Below are positions 10,602 to 21,547 of a DNA stretch of 64,000 bases, in pieces. The stretch is from contig MSJI02000732.1 of the NCBI GenBank assembly GCA_001931905.2, positions 37,501 to 101,500 on the forward strand, written 5' to 3'. The position numbers and the translations under genes are program-made. The stretch comes from Cladosporium sp. IMV 00045 (Eukaryota > Ascomycota > Dothideomycetes > Cladosporiales > Cladosporiaceae). The notes beneath the pieces are model-generated. The model saw only the letters and a program-made list of their open reading frames with translations. It had not been told where the DNA came from and ran no database searches. Each line of letters opens with the position of its first letter. Position 1 is the stretch's first letter.

Positions 10602-11705
10602 ATGGCGACAGAATATGCCCCACGAGCCAACGTCCTCTCGGCCGCCAACCTAAGCACCCTCATCCGCCGCAGCATTCCCACACAATCAGATCCTCAAATC
10701 AAGTCCCCATACGATGTCATCGCTCTGGCATCTCACGCTTCCATGCTAGCCGTCGGCTTCAGAATGGTCGGGCTGGGTGAAGACCACAAGCTCGAAAACA
10801 CCTCCGACCGCGACGAAACCCACGAACTACCCGCAGAATGGAACGCCAACGCGGGTACTTACGCTTTCCGCTACAAGCACGAGCAGTCAAGCATGGAGTT
10901 CTTGCTGAAGGCAAACAGAATGGGGAACAAAGTGATGATCATGGGAATGGGACTCGGCGACGACAGGACGTGCAGCTTCGACCTCAAGGTACAAGAGTTC
11001 ATTTCTGAGGGAAACCTACCAGCGACACCAAAGAAAGACGGCGCAAGCGATGAGGAAATTGAGAAAGCCATCGTCGATATCTTCATCAATATTGGCAGGT
11101 TGTCGGATCTAGGAAGTCTGCACCGGCTCAGCATCATCCAAAAGCTCGCCCCGAGTCTGCAGAAACCGGGCTACGAAGAGTCCTCCGAAGGTCAATCTTC
11201 GAACACACAACAATCCGAGAGCAGGGACAGGACACCACGTCAAGATCCTCTACGCGACGACCGCAATCCACCCGCGAGGCCCTTCCCTCTAGCAGACCCT
11301 CTCGCGCAACCAAGACGACCCATGCCCGAGCCCATGCCGGGCTTCGAAGATGAATTTGAAACCGGCCGACCGGCCCGCGGTGGCTTGCCGGGAGGCGGTT
11401 TCCCAAACATTGGCGATCGCGACTTGTACCCTCAGGGTCTGGGACCTCGCGATCCTCTCCGCGGTGGCGTCGGACCTGGCTTCGGCGGCATGGGAGGTGG
11501 CGGCATGCATCCTACCTTCGATGATCCTATGTTTGCTGGCCAAGGTCAGAGGGGAAATGGCTTTGATCCACAGGTTCCGCCCGGCGCTCGCTTCGACCCA
11601 ATGGGCCCAGGGCCCAGAGGTGGAGCTGGCCATCCCCGCGGCGCCGGCATGGGCGGCAGGCCACCCAACCCGTTTGGCGGATTCGGCGACGGCGACTTCC
11701 TTTAA
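10602..11705 (+). CDS. PI31-like proteasome regulator (intact copy)
   Basis: A single-exon gene for 367 residues. The N-terminal half (about 1-160) is a globular PI31/Fub1-type domain beginning LSAANLSTLIRR and including DVIALASHASMLAVGFR. The C-terminal half is Arg/Pro- then Gly-rich and ends in PNPFGGFGDGDFL; in PI31 proteins this disordered HbYX-like tail enters the 20S proteasome. In animals the family regulates proteasome activity and assembly; budding-yeast Fub1 is the counterpart. The gene converges on the receptor gene with 236 bases between stops. A near-identical 3' part lies at 2-769. Function is by family; the domain match is clear. Confidence 0.88.
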   Translation: MATEYAPRANVLSAANLSTLIRRSIPTQSDPQIKSPYDVIALASHASMLAVGFRMVGLGEDHKLENTSDRDETHELPAEWNANAGTYAFRYKHEQSSMEFLLKANRMGNKVMIMGMGLGDDRTCSFDLKVQEFISEGNLPATPKKDGASDEEIEKAIVDIFINIGRLSDLGSLHRLSIIQKLAPSLQKPGYEESSEGQSSNTQQSESRDRTPRQDPLRDDRNPPARPFPLADPLAQPRRPMPEPMPGFEDEFETGRPARGGLPGGGFPNIGDRDLYPQGLGPRDPLRGGVGPGFGGMGGGGMHPTFDDPMFAGQGQRGNGFDPQVPPGARFDPMGPGPRGGAGHPRGAGMGGRPPNPFGGFGDGDFL

Positions 11706-11941
11706 GTTGCGACGCCTTCTTTACTTCGTCAAGCCAAGACTGTGTCAAGAAAAGCATCAATTCAGCAAAAGCATGAGATTAGGCGAGGATGGATTTGCAT
11801 CACGACATTACGACGACCGTGAACGAACTGAACGGAGAGACGAATGAACTAACGAACGAACAAGTAGCTCGATAAGTAGCATCAACTACCTTCCCAGAAG
11901 TCTATGTATTAAATATTACCATTTTCTCCAAAAAAGGAAAA

Positions 11942-14067
11942 TCAAGTCACCTTGGACTGACTCCTGCTCACTTCCCCGGCATCGAGATGGTCATCGCTCA
12001 TATTCTGATCAAACCACTCCTTCCTAGGCGCCTGCGCCTGACTCATCACGCTCTCCCTCCTCTCATTGAAACTGGTACGATTGCGCTCGTAATCCGCACG
12101 CTCAAGCTTCAGCCTCTCATGTGCCAGCTCCGCCTCTCTCGTCTGCCTCCCCGCCCCACCGCTGAACGTCCGCTTGTGCGACAGCGTAGGCCGGCCCATG
12201 GAGCTCTGCCCGCTAGAACTGGCGCTCGGACTTGAGCCTTTGAGCGAGAAAGACCAGCGCTTGAACGTGTTCAATAACCGCATCTGCGACTTTTCACTCT
12301 CGGGCAGCTGGCTGGGAGCGCGACTTTCACGCCGACTCCAATCAGAGGCATTTTGCCTTTTGGTCCAGAAGAAGAAGCTGCCGAAGAAAGTGCCATCGCT
12401 GCCGGGGACGTGGCGCCAGGGCCGCTCGCGCCAGCAGAAGACGCAGACGTCTGCGAAGCCCATGAAGGCCTGGCAGAAGGAGGAGAGCAGGCTGATGGGG
12501 AAGACGGGGTGTTGGGCGAACCTGTCGCTGTAGCTCATGCAGTGGCTGATGAAGGGGATGAGCCAGAGGAGCATGTAGACGACGGGGTAGATGAAGAGGA
12601 TGCGTAGCTGGCGTTGGATGGCGCGTCGGCGTTGGCGCATGGCGCGGTTGCCGATTGAAGTTGGGGCCTCACTGCTGAGGTTGGAAATGCTGCGACGAGC
12701 GGTTTCGGCGATGGGTGGCAAGGCGTTATCGATTGAGTTCGCGGTGAGGGATCGAGGGGTTGAGCCCATGCTCGAGACGGAGCCGCGTGGTTGTGTCGAA
12801 TCGAATCCTGGCGGAGCCATGAAGTCTTCCGCTGTGATGCCTGGAGCAATTTGACGACTACCTCGTCGGGATGTTGGGGTGCTGTAGCTGACGGCAACGA
12901 CTGCGCCGTCGATTGCTGTTGGTCCTGGTGAAGAGGATCCACCGAATGGCGAGTGCCACGCTGGAAGTGACATCCTTCGATTGGGGTTACCTGGCAGCGG
13001 GTTGCTGGACTCATTTGGTGATTTCTGCGTGGTAACCATGTGAGAAGCGGCAGCATCATCAGGCGCGACTTCGTCTTCGTCGATTTTCTCACTGGCTACC
13101 GTCTGCGATCGATGTTTCTTCATTGCTCGCTCAATGGCACCTCGCTCCACCGAGCTTGGCGCCGACAGGTCTGCACTCGAAGACCGATCTCTTTCCTGGC
13201 CGAAGACCCTGAACTCGTAGCCTACATGGGTGTAGATACGGATGGCCACCCACATGATGTAAATCCAGATCAAGTATCGCGGCACCCACGACAGTGCCAA
13301 GCGATACCAGAAAGGTCGAATGGGCAACCAGCAAAACGCGCCCTGAGCCTGATAGGCACCAGCCGGATTGATGAAAGCCAGGGCGCCAGTGAAACATGGA
13401 ATCAAAATCCAGCCAGCGAAGACCCAGTGTCGAACTTTGTAAAGTCCATCGTGGCCGAGGAAGGAATTTGAGGGAGGAAATATTTGCAACGCCATATGCA
13501 TGCTGATGAAGAGAATTGCCACATCTGGAGCAATATCAGCATGATGCGCTTGCCAATGCGTATTGGTCTGATCTACTCACCGCAAGACTGCAAGCCAACC
13601 TGAAGCATGTACCCGCTGACTTGACAAAATGCTTCCTCGCTTTTCACCTGGCTTCGTCCGAAATTCACAGAGCCGTGTATGAGGTACCAAAGGCTCTTGT
13701 AGAAGTCTCCAAGAATTAACATTAGGACAAGATCGCGTCGATAATTTCTCTTCATCGTCCAGAACCAGTATATCGCACACGCCGCCGCCGAGATACTCAC
13801 GCTAGCCATGGCAGCACATACTATCTGGATTGTTCGTCGTTGTTGGGCAGCCAGAATGCCCGCTGCGTCGACAGACGAAGCTGTCCATAACCCGGATGAG
13901 CGTCCACGCATGTCCGAAGGTGAACGTGGTGAAATCCCTGGCTCCATCGCCTCGGCATTTTCGATGGTGTTTATCTCGGAAGAAGCTCGTACAGCCAGGT
14001 TTAATAATCGATGTGCTGCATGGCGAACGACCGTATGGCTCTCCTCCGAGAATTGGAGAGCAGGCAT
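11942..14067 (-). CDS. Git3/Gpr1-type G protein-coupled receptor (intact copy)
   Basis: Two exons (14067-13581 and 13524-11942) joined by a 56-base intron give 689 residues. The first membrane spans include SISAAACAIYWFW and LVLMLILGDFYKSLWYLI. Middle spans include WVFAGWILIPCFTGALAF and LIWIYIMWVAIRIY. A loop of about 170 residues, rich in Ser and charge, comes next, then the paired last spans (ILFIYPVVYMLLWLIPFI; FMGFADVCVFCWRERPWRH). This is the layout of the glucose/nutrient receptors that signal through Gpa2-like G-alpha to cAMP/PKA at the plasma membrane. The C-tail is cytosolic and charged. The first ATG leaves about 78 residues before span 1; Met41 (13947) is an alternative start. Ligand unknown. 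A diverged 3' copy lies at 1006-2487. Confidence 0.85.
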
Positions 14068-15961
14068 TGCAATTACATGCGCCTTCAGTGTTGATAGAGA
14101 GTACGCCCACAGGAAGAGTAGTTGAGAACGTGGCGGACGCGGCTAAGGTACCTCCTATAGAAAGGCAAGATTAAGTTGAGGGGCTTGAGTGATCGACGGA
14201 AGTCAACTTGTATGGGGAAAAGCCTCGTTTACGAGTCCAAGAGTCTCGAACCAAGAGTCACAAATAATCGAATAATGCATATCACAACGGTCTTGTCGTT
14301 GCTACGGTGCCTGCAGAAGGAAAAAGTAGCCGTCAAGAAAGGGATGCTGCTGGAGCGCTCAAGGAATGGTTCCCCGGAGCGTACACACCTAGACGATGGT
14401 ATGCGGGTACTGCCGCGTCGAAACTGAATTCGATAATATACTTACGCTTTAGGAACAAGCGAGAAGAACTGCCCAGGTAGGCAGCTTATCGGAAGCTATG
14501 ATCCGAGTGCATGGTCGCGTTATTGCTGATCGCAGGGCCCATTCCAAAGGCTGTTCTTGAAGACCAGCAGTTCCGCGGTAGTCCTCAGCGTGCTGAATGT
14601 CCCTGAGCATAGTTTTTTCTCGAGGTGCCTAAGAATTTTGTCAAGAGCTACCAATTTCAGAACGATGTTCCAGGATTGCCGGTATCAAATGGAATATCAT
14701 AGCAGCAATCAGCCATACCGCATCCTCAGCCGCGAAGTCCACTGGCACATGCACCATTTCTGGCGGGTGAGCAATGCTGGCACTGTAAAGCACATGCCAC
14801 ATGCGCGCGAAGTTAATTGACCAGCTGAAAGACGATTCGAACACTCCCAAGCTCAAATGCGATCGTGGAGTGGTAAGCTACCGACTTTGCAGCATACAAC
14901 ATGTTACCCGCAAGAATGCCGGCGTGAGCGGATAAAGTCCAATCACGTGATAGCTCATCGCTCTAGGTCGCCAAGGCATGTCGTCAGCCTTGCTATTTTT
15001 ATGAGGACCCCTACGAGTCCACGACCCCCTATGCATGCCGGCTGCAGCCACGACCGTTCGTTGACAAGAAGCCGTTGAAAGGTCGATATTTGAACCGGGT
15101 TATCACAGCGGATGAGACGGTGTCTACATAAAAAGACGAGACATCCACGGTCTCGCCTTCCTAGGAACACCTCCCAGGCTACGTTCGCGCCCAGGATGAT
15201 ACCACAGGAGCATTACCGGGCCGGCAACGGTATGTTCGCTTCGCTTCGGCCCTCGAAACCGCCAACGTCGTTTAGCCACGTGTTAGCGCAATATATCCAT
15301 GCTGGTGTGGAAGGATAGGAGTCTTGATCCGATCGAACTCGACACCTCTTCGCTGACACCTGTGACACGACTCAGTACGATGGGTCGGGCTCACAGGGCT
15401 CTTTTTATCCACGCGCTAGGAGAAATCTTATTGTTCTTCACTTTGGCGTGTCTGGCAAAGATCCGCCCACAAGTCCGACTTGGAGCCTGCTAGCCTCGCG
15501 GTGTTCACCGTTGCTTCGAAAACATCTGGACCACATCCCACGCATTCGTCTGCAATACCCATGTCCTTTGATAGTCATCCCATTTTCTTTTCGTCCTACC
15601 CTACTACGGAGGTATCAAAGTTTCGAAAATACAGCTCCACCAAACATCCGCCGTCGCCGCTCCAACCACTGCTCGTCATTTCCACCCCTTGTCACATCCA
15701 TCGTGTTTTCGGCCATCGCCGCTCTACGCAGCCCAAACTAAGTTGACAACGCACGTACTGGTCGAAGACCTTCATGGGGGCCAATTCAAAAAATGGTCCA
15801 CTGGATGATCCTCCCGTGTGTAATCTGGGGCGTGCGATAAACTAGGTGTCTCGTGGCGTCCTTCCCATTTGCATTTTCTCGGTTCTCTCGCTTCGAGCTC
15901 TTGTTGTTCCTTCGACAAGACGTGAAATTCGTTTACGATTCCAAAAAAGTTCTACAACACC
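14068..15961. other. Divergent spacer between the receptor and protoglobin genes
   Basis: 1.9 kb without a supported gene. Short frames occur on both strands but none resembles a known family or has fungal exon structure. It should hold two promoters. No repeats or transposon termini stand out. Confidence 0.5.
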
Positions 15962-17268
15962 ATGACGACCCTCCCGCGTGGAATCAAGCATGTCGACCGC
16001 GACGCTCTTTACACAGATCTTGGAGCTCGGGTAGCTTATCTCAAAGAATTCATAGACTTTGGGCCAGGTAAATCTCGTCATCTGTAGTTCTCTTTGCTGC
16101 GTGTCTAACGACCGCCAGATGATCTCGCAATCCTCGAGCGCGGCCAGGATCTTGTCCGTCAGGTTATTCCTGATATTGTCAACTCGGTCTACAAGAAGCT
16201 GCTCCAACACGACATCACAGCCCGCGTGTTCTCCACTCGTGACAGCCGCGATGACGAGGATCCTCCTGTTTGGCCCCAAGACGGAAGTCCTGCCATTCAG
16301 AACCGGAAAATCTTCCTCAGATGGTATTTGACAAGACTGAATCAGGACCCCTCCAAAAAAGAATTCGTGAGTACCCTGAGTCGCTACAAACCACCACTTC
16401 CCCACGAGTGTGTCATTGAAATGGTGTCCGTTTTTGCGGGATCGTGTTCGACTCGGTCATACTCTGCTATGATGCCATCAGCAAAGCAGGGCAGGCGCTT
16501 TGCTGAGTAAAGCGACTTCACAGCGACTTCTGATACTAAAGCTGGTGGGGTGGCGGAGTCTTACTCCGAGTCGTCCTGGCATACCCATGACAAAGCGGTG
16601 GAACGTTCTATAGTGTCAACCTTGCTGACTTCTTGCTTCTAGTGGGAATATCTTGACAAAGTAGGGTATGACTTCCTCTGAAACCCTGCTGTCTGTAACA
16701 CTGCTAACAACTATCTAGTGAAATGCACGTTGGCGCAGGTCGTAGAAACCCTCTACACGTCGACTACATGTTCCTCGGCATCTGCATGGGTTATGTGCAA
16801 GACGCCTTTACCGAAAGCATCCTTACCACAACAACGGTAGATCTTCGTCTCCGCATATCGCTTGTCCGAGCCCTAGGCAAGCTCATCTGGATTCAGAACG
16901 ACCTCCTCGCCCGCTGGCATATCAACGAGGATAACATTGGTTCTCAGTCGAATCCAACATCGTCGGTCTCCTCGCCATTGCAACAACCTCAACAATTCTA
17001 CACGTCCACATCAAAACTGAAGCCATACGCCCTGGATGCTCAGAGTGTCAGAACAGCGTCGTCCGACTCTGCTTCATATGCTGCCAGCAACAAGACCAGC
17101 CTTGGTCGAAACAAAGACTCCCTCGACAACTACTCATCAGGCTCAAGCAGTGGTTGTCCATTTTCGGGTGGTTCGATGGACGATCAGAGAGCTGGGCTCG
17201 GATGGCCTTTAACCAATGGACGATCTAGCTCTGAGAGACCTCCTAGCAGACAAAGGGGATGGCTCTGA
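15962..17268 (+). CDS. Fungal protoglobin-domain protein
   Basis: Four exons (15962-16067, 16119-16366, 16643-16665, 16719-17268) give 308 residues; phases agree throughout. Residues 1 to about 190 match the globin-sensor/protoglobin fold of fungi: the opening (PRGIKHVDRDALY), a DLAILERGQDLV helix, KIFLRWYLTRL, then WEYLDKVGEMHVGAGRR. His129 in VGEMH is the likely proximal haem ligand. After it come HVDYMFLGICMGYVQDA and ALGKLIWIQNDLLARW. The last 110 residues are Ser/Thr/Gly-rich and look disordered. Members bind haem and may sense or scavenge O2, NO or CO; no output domain is attached. The third exon is only 23 bases and the intron before it is 276 bases, long for this locus. Confidence 0.85.
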
Positions 17269-18143
17269 GCTACGTGACGAACGTTAGCAAATGGAGACTT
17301 GGCCACAAATCTGATACCAACACAGTGGCAATGAGACGTAGAATGGACTTCTCTGATGACAGTCAGATGGGATTGAGCAATTGATGAGGGAGGCGAAGCG
17401 CTCTCATTCATTCTAACATAGAGCGCGTTCTTGACGAATCGTTTTCGATCAGGAGACTGATCTTCTCCTCTAAGGAATGGGCCGGATCCTCAATGGCACG
17501 GCTAAGCGACGCAGGCAAGAGGCAAATACGGAAGGGCGCAAGTGGAAAAGTATATCATTAACTTTAGCAGCCGGGGTATCTCAGCTTTCAATTCGGTAAT
17601 TTTCGTCTCATCACTGATTCTCCTTGCTCGACAGTTCCAGTCTCACCATCCGATTCAGGAGTGAAGACGGATGTCCGCCTCATCACTGACTCGTCTTCGT
17701 CGGCCATTTCAGTCTCACCGTTCGATTAAAGGGCGAAGTTGTAGGTTCGCCGCTCCGTATTATGCGTACAACGCACTATTTCACGACAGTCAGTATTGTG
17801 ACCAGAATGTAATCCATAGCAAAGAAAGCAGAGCGACCTACACTTTGGGTGCTCTCGGTTTTGCCATCGACCGTTGCCGATGGTGTTGAAGTGAGGTTCG
17901 TGAGTGCTCTAATGATAGAGGGAAGTTGAAGGGTCAGGCAGGCTAAAGTTCAGTGACAGTCCAGTGACATGCCGTCGGGCTGTGATTGGTCAATCGAAGT
18001 CCAACATCTATGAAATGCCCAATGCCTTGTCCCATTGGATACATATATGCTGAAAGATTGGTATTCGACAGTCAACATCTTTCTTACACACCGAATCCAT
18101 ATTCTTCATTTCCGGCGAGAGCGATTTGATTGGCGACCTTGAG
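17269..18143. other. Spacer upstream of arsH
   Basis: No gene is supported. It contains the 60-bp imperfect direct repeat described separately and the presumed arsH promoter. Confidence 0.5.
17607..17738. repeat. Imperfect direct repeat, 2 x 60 bp
   Basis: Units 17607-17666 and 17679-17738 both start ctcatcactga and end cgaag/tgaag, with cagtctcacc in the middle. Aligned without gaps, I count 45 of 60 identical bases. The 12 bases between units do not match. The frames through it are short, so it looks non-coding. Confidence 0.7.
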
Positions 18144-19284
18144 ATGAGCCTCTGCACCCTTCGTTCAACAGTCTCACAACGCCTGTACCCGCATTGCCGA
18201 CTCTCCTTCAAGGTGGTTCAGAAGAACAATAACATCCAGTGTCGGTCGTTCAATAACATGACTGTTGCAAATTACAATGGTCTGGCAGCAAAGCTCCAGT
18301 CGTCCGCCCAAGTTTTCGACGCCAAATCAGAGCTTCAAATTCCAGAAACCCACGACGATGCCTCAACCCGCCACAAATATCGACCATTCCTCCTCGACGA
18401 ACGAGTCGCCAAAAACGACTGGATTTCAAAACTAGAACTCGACACCGTAGAAGACATGGTCCAGTCCGACCTCGCCGCCACTGGAGGAGACCGGATTCGA
18501 GTGCTAGTTCTGTTCGGAAGTCTTCGATCTCGGTAGGTGGTTCTTTTTCTTTCCCCAAACATTGTCATCTTTGGGGATTGCTAACTGGGGAAATACCAAA
18601 GCTCATATTCCCGACTCCTCGCATACGAATGCTCGCGCATCCTGCACCGCCTAGGCTGCGATGTTCGCGTCTTCGACCCCACCGACTTACCCATCAAAGA
18701 CGACACGAAACAAGACCACCCGAAAGTGCAAGAGTTACGCAACCTGAGCATTTGGAGTAACGGGCATCTTTGGGTGTCGCCCGAGCAGCATGGAAATCTG
18801 GTGAGAACTCTTCAACCTTATCAGCAAAGCAATTATCTCGAAGATTAACCCGATTGATCCGCAGACCGCCGTATTCAAAAACCAAATCGACTGGATCCCA
18901 CTGTCCACCGGCTCCGTGCGCCCCACGCAAGGGCGCACGCTCGCCATCGCACAAGTCTCGGGCGGCTCACAGTCCTTCAACACAGTGAATTCACTGCGTA
19001 TGCTGGGACGGTGGATGCGGCTGTTCGCGATCCCGAACCAATCTTCCATCCCCATGGCGTACAAGCAGTTCACGGACGCTTGTGATGCCGAAAGTGGTGG
19101 TTGGTTGGAAGCTGAGGGGGGGAGTCGATTGATGCCTTCGGGGAATCGGGATAGGGTTGTGGATTGTATGGAGGAGTTTGTCAAGTACACGATTCTGATG
19201 AGGCCGAGGTTGGAGTTGTTTGCGGATCGGTATAGTGAGAGGGTGGAGAGGAGGAAGAAGGAGGAGAAGGCTGCTCAGGAGTAG
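18144..19284 (+). CDS. arsH: ArsH-type NADPH-dependent FMN reductase
   Basis: Three exons (18144-18532, 18602-18800, 18865-19284) give 335 residues. The core matches Ars[20 protein letters not shown] binds FMN phosphate, then [50 protein letters not shown] and [17 protein letters not shown]. ArsH enzymes are flavodoxin-fold homotetramers that use NADPH; several oxidise trivalent organoarsenicals or reduce quinones and metals. The first 38 residues before Met39 (18258) are basic, Ser/Arg-rich and almost without acidic residues, so they may be a mitochondrial presequence. Starting at 18258 would give a cytosolic form. No arsenate reductase or Arr/Acr3 transporter gene lies nearby, so it stands alone here. 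Confidence 0.92.
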
Positions 19285-19472
19285 CATGAGGGACTTGGAA
19301 GGAATGGAGAGCATGTTACAGTCTTTGGGTAGAGCGGACTTTGTACTTGTAAATCGACGATTGCAATTCGCAGTCCTTGTCCGATTCTCCGGGCTGGTAG
19401 TTCGGTTTCGTTGCGAGCATATTATCTGCATGAATAGATCGACCCCAACGCAATGCGAAAGCCACCACTCAC

Positions 19473-20869
19473 CTAACTCACAGGCGCATAAATCAACGCC
19501 AACTGATCAATCTCATCCTCCGCCTGCCCCATAAACCCAACAACAGCAAACCCCTCATCCGCCTCGAAAATATCACAGTTCTCCGTACGCGTACCCGCCT
19601 GCAAAGTCCTCCCCTCGCTCGTCGTGGCCTGAATGTAGAAATTCCTGGTTTGATCGTTCCTCTGCCCGATGCAAAGCTCCGTCTGAGTCCAAGACTCCCC
19701 GGACGCCAGAGTCAATGAATCAGCCGTGCCGCCGGTGCCGCCGTAGGAGAAGGTAGTGCCGTCTGTGAGCTCTAGGCCGACTGAGTCCAGGCGCTCGGCG
19801 CCGCTGAAAGTGATGATTGATGCTGTGGGGTTGGCGGGCAACGTGGGCAGAGAGGTGAACCAGGTGCCGTGAGGACCGCCGGAGAAAGGACTCTGGCGGA
19901 AAGATGGGGAGAGAGTCCAGCTGAAATCGACGAGGATGGGGTTGTGGTCTGAGAGAACCGCGCCGACGTTCGGAGCCTGAATGTTCAGGAAGCTGTTGCC
20001 GTCGTAGGTGAAGCTGGACGCTTCGAGGTTCACGATCTTGGAGCCGCGGTAGAAGAGCTTGTCGACTATCTCGCAGTCGTTGGACTCTGCTGGGTTGTCG
20101 CATAGGAGGGCTTCGGCGCCGGCGGTGGGGTTAATCCCGTCTTTGTGCAGTTGCACCCATGGGTCGGTGAGACCATTCTGTGTGCCGAAGCCGGTGCGGA
20201 TGGCCGTGTCCTCGGAGCGTGTGTAGCGGCTGTTGGTGTCGCCGATGACGATGACCGCGTTGCCGCGGGACCAGGTTTCGATATAGTCGGCAACTTGCTG
20301 AATGTTGGACTGGCGTGCATCGAGGTCTTCCACCTCGCCGCTGCAGAATATTGGAGTCAGCTCAGCACTCAGCTGTCTGTTGATTCGCAAAGAGCATACC
20401 CAGCATCAGCATGAAGGTTATAAACATCGACATAAACGCTCTCGGAAGGATTCCACCGCATGAACGTAAAGCCTTTCGGAGTCAAACAATCCGAGCCCGA
20501 AGCATTAGAGCAAACATCCCACTTGACACGGGTAAAGTTGATCCAGTCACTCGACGAAATGCTGTTCAATCCACTGCCGAAAGGCACACCACCCGAAGTA
20601 GCCGTGCGAAAAGGGTGGTCGTCGGTCTCGTAGATGGCCGCGTGGTAGTTGAAGTCCTCCTGCATGTGGATGAGGTCGTAGCCATACTGCGCGAAGTAGC
20701 TGCCAATTTGCCTGGAGTTTTCGGTCTTGTCGCCGGGGACGTCGTTGCCTTGAAGGATTGATGGGAGGCCGGCGACGTTGTAGGATAGTGCTGTGAATTT
20801 GCCGTTAGTTGCAGCGGTGGAAGCCAACTGCGCTGCGTAGGCGGCTGCGAGGAGAGAGGGTTTCCACAT
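19473..20869 (-). CDS. Secreted DNase I-like phosphoesterase with C-terminal jacalin-type lectin domain
   Basis: Two exons (20869-20400, 20340-19473; 59-base intron) give 445 residues. A signal peptide (WKPSLLAAAYAAQLASTAA) opens the protein. Residues about 25-310 form an endonuclease/exonuclease/phosphatase fold: ALSYNVAGLP, the metal-binding Glu in HMQEDFNYH, IVIGDTNSRYTR and the LSDHNPILVDF signature. Residues about 315-445 match a jacalin-like lectin: GGPHGTWF, ERLDSVGLELTDG, SYGGTGG and VGFMGQAEDEIDQLALIY. The catalytic family includes DNases, sphingomyelinases and inositol-phosphate phosphatases, so the substrate is open. The lectin tail suggests attachment to a glycan surface. Extracellular location is inferred from the signal peptide. 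Confidence 0.85.
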
Positions 20870-21547
20870 GATGGCGAGCTTGGGTGAATTTGGCGAGATG
20901 CATTTTCAAAAGGAAGGGAGGTCAAGCAATTGCTCTTTTATCTCTGATCTCAGAAGGCCGCTTGTGTTGTTGAGGTGGACGCAAGAAGCAGCTTCGACTT
21001 TATTATATTGAACCCATGCAGCTTGGTTTAGCGTCGTCTTGGTTCAATCTAAGCGCTGGGGAATGACGGGGGGTGGACCCAATGGCATGTGTCTTGAGTT
21101 GCAACGTGGTGAGTGCCTCGGTTAGAGATCATGATCTGCTTGTCATGTTATAAAGTGGGTAAAACAGGACTGTCGAATCTGATCTGTCAAAGCCGTGTCG
21201 TGGGCAATGGCTTCATGCCGATGCGACGAAGGACGAGAGTTGACACAAGGGCTTCACGTGGGTTCCAATGATGGTCGCTTATCGGAGGATTGCCAAACTT
21301 TAGCTAGACGGCCTTGAGAATAATTTGGAGTATCAAACAAAGACTTGTTAGCTTCACTTCTTCCAGCACAAATACACATCGCCTGCAAGCTGTTCAATGG
21401 AACAGACTGGAGGAAAATGTTCATCGATCATCTCTGCCACCGACTCCGTCTCCTTTGCAAGTGTCGCATCAAAATGATTCTCTGGCTTCAAACGAAATCA
21501 ATTACACTGCATGCAACTACTCTCCCCATGAGCATTCATCGTTGACC
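20870..21547. other. Spacer between the phosphoesterase and GH72 genes
   Basis: No gene seen. It carries the promoter of the phosphoesterase gene (minus strand) and the GH72 3' end. Confidence 0.5.

Noticed and set aside
15842..16405. A 187-codon minus-strand frame.
   Set aside because: It overlaps the first two protoglobin exons and has no recognisable family.
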